Notes under the pieces: generated by a model
Told to the model about the DNA's origin: nothing
The model's database searches: none
The model's input: the letters and a program-made list of their open reading frames with translations, nothing else
Part shown: one piece after another, positions 35,998-42,589 of the stretch
Layout: every line of letters starts with the position of its first letter
Position numbering within the stretch: the first letter of the stretch is position 1
Program-made: the position numbers and the translations under genes
NCBI GenBank assembly: GCA_964347945.1
Contig: CAYGAW010000145.1
Span: 1 to 46,052, forward strand
DNA: 46,052 nucleotides
From: CAYGAW01 sp964347945
GTDB taxonomy: Bacteria > Chloroflexota > Anaerolineae > UBA7937 > B3-Chlor
Reading direction: 5' to 3'

Positions 35998-37281
35998 CTA
36001 TAGCTCCACGAAGTAGGAAGTGCAAGCCTGATCTATCAGTTCCGGCGTTAACGCAGGCTCCACGTTCTGATAGCGAGCTATGTCGATGATCTGATCCACG
36101 ATGTCGCGAGGATGAACGCAGCGGAGTTCGCGCTTCACCTTCAAGTAGTACTCACGCATCAAATACATGAACCCTTCCTGGTCGAACGGTACATTCCGCT
36201 CCGCCGCGACGCGCCTGAAGATGTCGTAGAACTCACGTTCGGTGGGGTTGGCAACCTCTATCTTGTGACGGATGCGCCGCAGGAAGGCTTCGTCTACCAA
36301 GGCCTTGGGGTCGATATTGGTCGAGAACACAATCAATTGATCAAAAGCTATCTCTACCTTCTTCCCCGTGTGCAGGGTAAGATAGTCGACTCTCGTTTCG
36401 AGCGGAACGATCCACCGGTTCAACAAGTCCCTGGGTCGAACTTGCTGTCTTCCAAAGTCGTCAATGAGGAACATGCCGCCGTTCGCCTTCATCTGGAAAG
36501 GGGCTTCATAGTACTTGGATGTGTCATCGTAGACCAAGTCCAGGCTCTCCAGAGTGAGTTCGCCGCCCGCGACAACTATCGGCCTCTCTATGAGTATCCA
36601 GCGCCTGTCAAGGCGACCTATTTCAGACAGGGTCGAGGCCCCCTCGTCCCCGGTCTGCACGGGCCGATGGTTCAACTCGTCAAAAACCTTGATAATGTGT
36701 CCATCCACCTCCACAGCATAGGGGATGTAGATCTCGCCCCCAAGCATTGAAGCCATCGCTCTGGCGATCACCGTTTTCCCATCGCCTGGCGGGCCGAAGA
36801 GAAAGATCGACCGACCCGAATTGACGGCCGGGCCTATCTTCATCAACATCTCAGGGCTCACGACGAGATGGGACAGCGCTTCCTTCACCTGTTCCTGGCT
36901 GACAACAACCTCTCCGATGGTCTGACCTCGCATCGCCTGCTGATAGGCCTCCAGAGTCACTGGGGCGGGTCCCACGTACTGGCTGCGATTCAAGGCCTCA
37001 CGAACACGCTCGATACCTGCAGATGCGATGGAGTACCGAAACGCCCTCTCATCGAACCCTCTGCTACCAGTGATGCTCACCAGTTGCTCTCGTTTGAGAT
37101 AGGTCAGAGTCTCCTCCACCACGCCACTGAAGGGAAGCCTTAGCCGCTCGGCGATTGCCTGCCCGCTTAGCTCGCCCACTGAGTATATGGTCTTCAGACC
37201 CAGGTCGCTCAAGAAGCCCCTGGTCATCCCCGTCTCTTCCAAGGAGCGAGGTTCAAGAAGCGGACTCTTTGCGCCGTGCAT
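35998..37281 (-). CDS. Winged-helix AAA ATPase (MoxR-like)
   Basis: A 427-residue cytoplasmic ATPase. The N-terminal part (about 30-100) looks like a winged-helix domain (ELSGQAIAERLRLPFSGVVE, TLTYLKREQLVSITGS). The AAA core has Walker A GPPGDGKT (about 163-170), Walker B MFLIDDFGR (about 270-278), sensor-1 type VFSTNIDP and Arg-rich DEAFLRRIRHKIEV. AAGGGGG lies 7 bases before the ATG at 37281; an ATG two codons earlier (37287) would leave only 1-2 bases of spacing. MoxR-type ATPases act as chaperones or remodelling factors. No VWA-domain partner is adjacent, so the client is unknown. Confidence 0.85.
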   Translation of the reverse strand: MHGAKSPLLEPRSLEETGMTRGFLSDLGLKTIYSVGELSGQAIAERLRLPFSGVVEETLTYLKREQLVSITGSRGFDERAFRYSIASAGIERVREALNRSQYVGPAPVTLEAYQQAMRGQTIGEVVVSQEQVKEALSHLVVSPEMLMKIGPAVNSGRSIFLFGPPGDGKTVIARAMASMLGGEIYIPYAVEVDGHIIKVFDELNHRPVQTGDEGASTLSEIGRLDRRWILIERPIVVAGGELTLESLDLVYDDTSKYYEAPFQMKANGGMFLIDDFGRQQVRPRDLLNRWIVPLETRVDYLTLHTGKKVEIAFDQLIVFSTNIDPKALVDEAFLRRIRHKIEVANPTEREFYDIFRRVAAERNVPFDQEGFMYLMREYYLKVKRELRCVHPRDIVDQIIDIARYQNVEPALTPELIDQACTSYFVEL

Positions 37282-37319
37282 CACCATGCCCCCTTGACAG
37301 CTACTGCGAATTCCCGGCT

Positions 37320-37349
37320 ATTGTACCATATCTTGTCTGCTTGTGGCAA
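37320..37349 (-). promoter_or_regulatory. Promoter of the AAA ATPase gene
   Basis: On the minus strand TTGCCA (37344-37349), 18-base spacer, TACAAT (37320-37325) preceded by TGG, an extended -10. The predicted start near 37313 leaves about 32 bases before the ATG. Confidence 0.65.
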
Positions 37350-37592
37350 CGCCGACCCAGCCCTGTGTTTGCTGTCGCGTGCCAACGTGGTGCCGAGGTC
37401 TGGGCTCACCCGGCCAACCGCCGATCGCGCGATAGTTGGGCCGGCCCTGCAGACTCTACCTCAGCCGTCCAGGAAGGCGATCCGAGTCGCACGGGAGGTT
37501 CTTCCACAGCTTGCCCACCAAATGGGCGCGAGTCCGTGGTGGGCGTTGCGTGATGTGAACCCTGCAACCCTCATCCGCAAGGTTGCCGCCCA

Positions 37593-37621
37593 TTGCCCCG
37601 GCGGACTGGATATGCTATAAT
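37593..37621 (+). promoter_or_regulatory. Promoter of the LCP-family gene
   Basis: TTGCCC (37593-37598), 17-base spacer, TATAAT (37616-37621) preceded by TGC, an extended -10. The predicted start near 37628 leaves a leader of about 39 bases. Confidence 0.75.
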
Positions 37622-37666
37622 GGCCGCCGTGCGTCATCCCAGACCTCGAACATATGATGGGACTCT

Positions 37667-38680
37667 ATGCGCAAACAAGGAAGATCCAACTACGTCCTCA
37701 AAGTCTTGGCTAGTGGTGTATACACCCTCTTCTTGGTAGGGGGATTAGCGTCGGCTTGCCTGTTCTACAGCTCATTGAGAGATATCTTCGCCCAGACAGG
37801 CATCTCAGCTGACGTCGAACTGCCCGTCATCGGTGATTCCTCATCCCTACCGCAGAGTGTGCCAGATTGGAGCCAGAAGGAACGTGTGAACATTCTCCTT
37901 CTGGGCGTCGATCAGCGACCGCATGAGGAAGGTCCCTGGCGCTCTGACACCATGATTATAGTCTCGGTGGATCCCAAGAGCATGACCGCAGGAGCACTAT
38001 CTATCCCTCGCGACCTGTATTTGGAGATACCCGGGTATGGGGAGAAGCGCGTCAACATGGCTCACTTCTTGGGCGACGCCTACGACTATCCGGGAGAGGG
38101 CCCTGGCCTGGCGATGAAAACCATCGAGTACAACTTCGGAATTCCTGTGCACTACTACATTCGCGTGAACTTCCAGGGTTTCAGAGAGATAATTGACTAT
38201 CTCGGTGGCATCACGATCGACGTGGAAGAGGAGATCTGGGACTACAGATACCCTGACGGGCAATACGGCTATTCTACAGTCCACATCCCGGCAGGGGTAC
38301 AGGTGATGAACGGCCGAACGGCTTTGCAGTACGCTCGCACTCGCCATGGGGCCAGCGACTTCGATCGGTTGCGACGCCAGCAGCAGGTCCTCATGGCCAC
38401 AAGGGCGAAAGCCCTGCGCCTTGACCTCATCCCCAAGATACCGTTGCTGGCAAGAACTATGGGCCACACAGCGAAGACAAACCTGCAACTGGGTGAGGTC
38501 ATTACTCTGGCCCAGATCGGCACTCAGGTGGATGCCGAAGACATCCGATTCGCGGTCATCGATGAAACGATGACCGTCCCCATGGTTCTGGACAACGGCG
38601 CTGACGTCCTCTTCCCCAAGCGTGATAAGATTCGAGAGGTGGTGGAGGGGCTTTTCTATTCCTCTCCTCGAGAGGAGTAG
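37667..38680 (+). CDS. LytR-CpsA-Psr (LCP) family cell-wall glycopolymer ligase
   Basis: A 337-residue membrane-anchored enzyme with one N-terminal membrane segment (about 11-33) and an extracytoplasmic LCP domain (about 73-245). Diagnostic parts are NILLLGVDQRP, WRSDTMIIVSVDP, the Arg-Asp in LSIPRDLYLEIPGYGEKRVN, GGITIDVEEEI and LQYARTRHGASDFDRLRRQQ. LCP proteins move lipid-linked teichoic acid, capsule or arabinogalactan chains onto peptidoglycan (or protein). It is a plausible final step for glycan made by the loci at 12814-31912 (inference). The ATG has a weak ribosome site (GATGGGA). Confidence 0.93.
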   Translation: MRKQGRSNYVLKVLASGVYTLFLVGGLASACLFYSSLRDIFAQTGISADVELPVIGDSSSLPQSVPDWSQKERVNILLLGVDQRPHEEGPWRSDTMIIVSVDPKSMTAGALSIPRDLYLEIPGYGEKRVNMAHFLGDAYDYPGEGPGLAMKTIEYNFGIPVHYYIRVNFQGFREIIDYLGGITIDVEEEIWDYRYPDGQYGYSTVHIPAGVQVMNGRTALQYARTRHGASDFDRLRRQQQVLMATRAKALRLDLIPKIPLLARTMGHTAKTNLQLGEVITLAQIGTQVDAEDIRFAVIDETMTVPMVLDNGADVLFPKRDKIREVVEGLFYSSPREE

Positions 38681-38936
38681 ATCGCTCACGCCAGTAGGCC
38701 GATGAGGAGAGAGAGTGGCCTTCGTGAGCGGGGCCCAACCGCGGAGAGCGCTCCTGCCAAGGCTACCCTAGGACAGAAACCGTCAGGGCCTCACACGCTG
38801 CGAAACGAGTACTCCGAGGCAAACCGGTTCTAGTTGAGGACCTCAGCCTTCTCCTCGCGACCGACACCGCTCGGGAGCACTACGGATCGGTACAACGATC
38901 TGAAGCGCACACACATCCCGCAGCCAGGGCGCATGT

Positions 38937-39692
38937 TCAACTAGTCCTCCGGAAATCCAGCAGAATCAGGTTCTGATCGCAGCCCTTCTCGGCCGTCTGT
39001 GTAGTGGTGGCGAACTGGACTCTGGGAGACACAGCTACTCCGGCCTGCACAACTTCGCAGTACCAGATCCGCTCAATCGGCTCAGGATAAAGATAAACCT
39101 CCCAGCCAGCCAAACCGTACTCGGACTTCGTGCCAGAGACGCCCAGACCTTCCCATCCTCCAGCCCCGCACCTGATGGTTACACCTGGCAATGGGATTCC
39201 AAGGGAATCGAATACCTGGCCTCCCACCCCCAACCAGTTGCATCCTGCCGCGTTCTTGTCATTACGGATCTTGTAAAGGTATCCCGCTTGCTCAAACGGC
39301 CACGGGGTCGGACTGGGAATGGGAGTGTGAGTCGGCGTGGCTGTCGGCGGCGGTGGCGGTGGCGCCGGTGTACGCGTTGCGGTAGGAGTGAACGTGGGCG
39401 CTGGTGTGTGGGTTCGCGTCGGCGTGACAGTCGGAGTGTCGGTGGGCAAGGGGGTATCTGTCGGCGTAGCCGTGTGAGTGGGAGTCCACGTCGGAGGGAA
39501 GGTTGGACCCGCTGGTGCTCCGCCCGGGGGTGTGGGCGCCCCCCTCGGTGTGTTGGTTGGCGGAGGGAAGAGATTCAACGGAATGTAGGGATTGATGAAG
39601 ATGGTGAGGTAGCATAGGCAGGTCAATAGAGTGAACACAAGAATGATCATGGTCGCCAGGCGGGCTGTACTCTCATCTATCCGACTCAGCAT
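38937..39692 (-). CDS. Single-pass membrane protein with Pro/Thr linker and C-terminal beta domain
   Basis: A 251-residue protein with an N-terminal anchor (about 12-36), a very Pro/Thr-rich stalk of TPT-type repeats (about 43-131) and a compact C-terminal domain (about 136-251; LGVGGQVFDSLGIPLPGV, SEYGLAGWEVYL). The C-terminal domain resembles a carboxypeptidase-regulatory-like beta fold that recurs in Chloroflexota surface proteins. No catalytic residues are visible. GGGGGTAAGG lies 3-4 bases before the ATG. It starts 29 bases after the TPR-like gene and is probably in its operon. The stalk DNA is repetitive (about 39300-39500) and could vary in length. Confidence 0.75.
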   Translation of the reverse strand: MLSRIDESTARLATMIILVFTLLTCLCYLTIFINPYIPLNLFPPPTNTPRGAPTPPGGAPAGPTFPPTWTPTHTATPTDTPLPTDTPTVTPTRTHTPAPTFTPTATRTPAPPPPPPTATPTHTPIPSPTPWPFEQAGYLYKIRNDKNAAGCNWLGVGGQVFDSLGIPLPGVTIRCGAGGWEGLGVSGTKSEYGLAGWEVYLYPEPIERIWYCEVVQAGVAVSPRVQFATTTQTAEKGCDQNLILLDFRRTS

Positions 39693-39721
39693 CGCGCCTT
39701 ACCCCCTTTCCACACCCTTAC

Positions 39722-41080
39722 CTACGGGTTGCTGACGGGTTCTTCACTCGTGCCCAATCTGAAGAGAGGGATGTCGTCCTCGTACAGAACCTCCGGATGC
39801 AGCACCAAATCCCCAGATCCAATCAGCCTTTCGGCCACCGCGGTCAACTGCGAGATCAGCTCTTCCTCCGGGTAGTAAGGATGGAGTCCCAGCCTTCCCT
39901 GCTGGATCTCAAGACGAAGAACGTCATACCAGGCCCGATCTTTGGCCGCATCATCGCTGAACGTAGAGATTTGTTCGTTGTACATGCTGAGAAGCTCGCC
40001 GCGGGCCGCGTCCAGTTCGGATTCGACGTGAGCCAAGTCATCCTCCCACGCTGGCACCAAACGGAGCCCGTATCCGCCCAAAGCGACTCTATACTTGAGG
40101 ATCAACCAGTCCACCTGGGCATCCGCCATACCGATTCTCAGCACCATCGACGATGCTGCAGCGAGTTGGTCCTCGTAGGCAGTGCGGCGCGCGTTGTCTT
40201 CGTTCACCAAAGCCTGGGCGACTTCGGTCGCCAAATCATGCGGTATAGCAGTTCCTGGAGCGGCACCTTGCAGGAAATCGATGAGCGCTAGCACTGTTTC
40301 CACTCGTCTCTGCTCATATGAAGCCACCATCGCCCCGGTCGGCTCCTGAATGTGCATCAAAAACGGAGCAGTCGGTTGCTCCATCGAGCCCTCGGCCGAT
40401 TCCGTTGATTCGCCAGAGGAGTACAAGATCTCTGCGTGCAGAGTCGAGCATTCACTAGCTGCAGTCTTCTCACCAAGCGCCTCGTATTCCGTGGCCAACT
40501 GGCCCAGGATGTCAGCCCGATGCTGATCCTTCACGCTCGGACTGTGCACTGCCACCGTCTGAGCCTGGTCATAGTTCGAGAGCGCCTCTTCTCGGTTGCC
40601 CAGCTCTGCCAGCCCCTCACCTATTTCCATGTACGAGTTGGCCTTGGCGAAGTCGGACAAGGTAGGACTAAGGGTCGCTATGAGATTCACCTGCTGGTAG
40701 CAGAGCCGAGCCTGGTCCTTGTCCCCGGCTTCGGCATAGCCCTGCCCGAGGAGCAACAAGTTCCCAACCTGCTCTGCATCGGATAGCTGACTACTGAAAA
40801 GCACAGCGGCGTAGGCTGTGTCCAATTCTCCGCTCGCCAACGCCCAATTCACCACCTCTGAATCGCTCATCCCGGTCAAACCTAGCAGGGCCAGAGGAGG
40901 GTTCACCTTCTCGCTTCGTAGCCCCGCGACGGGACTGCTCCACCCAGAAGAGCCACCGAAGCGCAGGTACAGATACGCTCCGCCAGTCACCAAACCAGTC
41001 ACAATCAGCAATGCCAGGAGTCCAAGCATGGCCCGTTGAACGCGAGTCCGTCCTTGGGCAAATAAACCTCGAATCATCAT
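39722..41080 (-). CDS. Membrane-anchored TPR-like repeat protein
   Basis: A 452-residue protein from ATG at 41080, with one N-terminal membrane segment (about 18-38) and a mainly helical extracytoplasmic part. Two TPR-like units are visible (LLLLGQGYAEAGDKDQARLC; YMEIGEGLAELGNREEALSN), each with the small/aromatic pattern of TPRs, plus ADILGQLATEYEALGEKTAA. The rest is helical with no motif I recognise. A GTG at 41125 would extend the frame by 15 codons, but the promoter at 41133-41161 puts the transcript start at about 41126, so the ATG behind GAGGGAA is preferred. It may act as a scaffold for the downstream linker protein (inference). Confidence 0.72.
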   Translation of the reverse strand: MMIRGLFAQGRTRVQRAMLGLLALLIVTGLVTGGAYLYLRFGGSSGWSSPVAGLRSEKVNPPLALLGLTGMSDSEVVNWALASGELDTAYAAVLFSSQLSDAEQVGNLLLLGQGYAEAGDKDQARLCYQQVNLIATLSPTLSDFAKANSYMEIGEGLAELGNREEALSNYDQAQTVAVHSPSVKDQHRADILGQLATEYEALGEKTAASECSTLHAEILYSSGESTESAEGSMEQPTAPFLMHIQEPTGAMVASYEQRRVETVLALIDFLQGAAPGTAIPHDLATEVAQALVNEDNARRTAYEDQLAAASSMVLRIGMADAQVDWLILKYRVALGGYGLRLVPAWEDDLAHVESELDAARGELLSMYNEQISTFSDDAAKDRAWYDVLRLEIQQGRLGLHPYYPEEELISQLTAVAERLIGSGDLVLHPEVLYEDDIPLFRLGTSEEPVSNP

Positions 41081-41132
41081 TTCCCTCACAGTTCGCGCAG
41101 AGAGACTTTTCCGAGCGCTGCACACTGTTTGA

Positions 41133-41161
41133 ATTATATCAGGGCCAGACGGCTATGTCTA
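41133..41161 (-). promoter_or_regulatory. Promoter of the TPR-like/linker-protein operon
   Basis: On the minus strand TAGACA (41156-41161), 17-base spacer, TATAAT (41133-41138) preceded by TGA, an extended -10. The predicted start near 41126 gives a leader of about 46 bases to the ATG at 41080. Confidence 0.75.
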
Positions 41162-41199
41162 ACAGGCTAGCGGTGCGCAGGCCTGTTCAGCCCTCGTCC

Positions 41200-42096
41200 C
41201 TACTCCACAAACCGCTCTATGGTAGCGTTCTCTCTCTGCCCCTGAAGCCATTGCATGAAAGCCTGTTGACGCAAATTCTCGAATATCTCCACCGCGATCT
41301 CGCGTTCCTCCCTCTCCAATACCTGAATAATGTGAAATCCAAATGGCGATTCTATTATCTCGCTAGTCTGACCAATATCGAGGCTGAAGGCAGCGTCCTC
41401 AACTTCAGGTGGCATCACCCTCCGTGGGAAGAAGCCCATGTCCCCTCCTCTTTCGCGAGAGCTAACATCCTCTGAGTATTCCCCGGCCAGGAACGCGAAA
41501 TCCTCGCCCGTCTGAAGCCTGGTGAGGACTTCTTCTGCCCTTTCCCTCGTGGGCAGTAGTATGTGTCTGGCGTGAACTTGCTCGGCGACTGAGTCTATGG
41601 ACGTTGTTACGGCGCTGAATATCGCTTCGCTGAGAAGCTGGTCCAACAGCATTTGCCTGAAGTCATCATAGCTTGCACCGGTGGCTTGAAGGGACTGGGC
41701 AAACTGCTCCTGCCCCCCAGATTGCTCGATTATCTCTTGGATGTGGGCCTCCAACTCTGTGTCAGATATGCTCACGTCCATTTCGACCGCCGCCTGTCTA
41801 ATCAGCTCTTGGTCAATCATCTGTTCCAGAACCTGGCGCCGGGCTTGCGCTAGCCTCTCCCGGCCTTCCTCACTCTCCAAGTCTAGACCCTCTTGCTCGA
41901 AAAAAGCCTCAACCTGGACGGCCTGCTTCTGGTAGTCCTGCATACTGATGGGGGATCCGTTGACCGTGGCCGCCAGTCCCGCAGCGGAGGTGGTGGCCTC
42001 CGGAGTACCCGCGGTTGGCATCCCACCCCCACAGGCCACCAGGATCCCACTGACTATGAGTAGCGTCAAGACCGTCTGGCCGACGACCGCTCGCAT
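41200..42096 (-). CDS. Peptidyl-prolyl isomerase lipoprotein (PrsA/SurA-like, parvulin domain)
   Basis: A 298-residue extracytoplasmic foldase. The signal peptide ends in the lipobox ILVACGGG (Cys22). A SurA_N-like helical region (about 40-165) contains VNGSPISMQDYQKQ and LEQMIDQELIRQAA. The parvulin rotamase domain follows (about 172-265; VHARHILLPTRERAEEVL, LAGEYSEDVSS, GGDMGFFPRRVMPPEVEDAA, SPFGFHIIQVLERE). AGGAGG lies 8 bases before the ATG. Such proteins help secreted proteins fold, which fits the many secreted proteins nearby. Confidence 0.92.
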   Translation of the reverse strand: MRAVVGQTVLTLLIVSGILVACGGGMPTAGTPEATTSAAGLAATVNGSPISMQDYQKQAVQVEAFFEQEGLDLESEEGRERLAQARRQVLEQMIDQELIRQAAVEMDVSISDTELEAHIQEIIEQSGGQEQFAQSLQATGASYDDFRQMLLDQLLSEAIFSAVTTSIDSVAEQVHARHILLPTRERAEEVLTRLQTGEDFAFLAGEYSEDVSSRERGGDMGFFPRRVMPPEVEDAAFSLDIGQTSEIIESPFGFHIIQVLEREEREIAVEIFENLRQQAFMQWLQGQRENATIERFVE

Positions 42097-42136
42097 TATG
42101 CAGCCTCCTCTGCCTCATCTCGGCTTGCAGTGTCCT

Positions 42137-42165
42137 ATTATCACACTTAACCAGGTTTTGCGCAA
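42137..42165 (-). promoter_or_regulatory. Promoter of the PpiC lipoprotein gene
   Basis: On the minus strand TTGCGC (42160-42165), 17-base spacer, GATAAT (42137-42142). The predicted start near 42130 gives a leader of about 34 bases. Confidence 0.55.
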
Positions 42166-42292
42166 CTCGGATGGCTGCGCACGGTGCTTTGCGTCCTCAG
42201 CCGACTGGCTGCAGAGACGCGACTGCTGGTTTCTCGCCACCTGTCCCTAGAACGGGCGGAGCCCCGAGTATGTTGGAGGCCACTTTGAGCAT

Positions 42293-42321
42293 TTGACAAG
42301 CTCCAATCAGCAAGCTATAAT
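42293..42321 (+). promoter_or_regulatory. Full-consensus sigma-A promoter, distal to the glycosidase gene
   Basis: TTGACA (42293-42298), exactly 17 bases, TATAAT (42316-42321): both hexamers match consensus. The predicted start near 42328 lies about 260 bases before the next gene. It is the strongest promoter in the window by sequence. Confidence 0.75.
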
Positions 42322-42385
42322 GCTTTGACGTGCGTCCCAGAGGTGCGAGCATCCGCCCAGAGATGGCAAGCCCTCAGGCGTCTGG

Positions 42386-42406
42386 ATAGGTGCCAGGTGC
42401 ACCTAT
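42386..42406 (+). repeat. Perfect 8-bp hairpin in the untranslated stretch
   Basis: ATAGGTGC (42386-42393) pairs with GCACCTAT (42399-42406) around a 5-base loop. It lies about 58 bases into the transcript predicted from the consensus promoter. No T run follows, so it is not a standard terminator. Confidence 0.5.
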
Positions 42407-42486
42407 GCCGATGCCAGCGGTTGGCTACCATCCGCAGTGCGCCACTAGCGTTCCGACAGGACAGGCATCTGTAAGCTGACCTACAT

Positions 42487-42515
42487 TTGCCGACTGAGGC
42501 CGCTCGTGGTAGAAT
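42487..42515 (+). promoter_or_regulatory. Proximal promoter of the ZU5/GH18-like/GH-A fusion gene
   Basis: TTGCCG (42487-42492), 17-base spacer, TAGAAT (42510-42515) preceded by TGG, an extended -10. The predicted start near 42522 gives a leader of about 68 bases to the ATG. Confidence 0.65.
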
Positions 42516-42589
42516 ACGCCGCAATGAAGCCGGAGCGGTCAAGTTTGACCACCACCTTCGATATCGGCTGAAAGGAGCTGGTGATTCTT

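Larger units (their letters stand above)
37282..37666. other. Divergent promoter region between the AAA ATPase and LCP genes
   Basis: It contains one promoter for each direction (37320-37349 minus, 37593-37621 plus). The 240 bases between them (37350-37592) hold no gene that I recognise. Confidence 0.6.
42097..42589. other. Intergenic region with three promoters and an unexplained transcribed stretch
   Basis: It holds a minus promoter (42137-42165), a full-consensus plus promoter (42293-42321), a hairpin (42386-42406) and a second plus promoter (42487-42515). Between 42322 and 42486 no open frame looks real, so the first promoter makes either a long leader or a small RNA. Confidence 0.55.
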
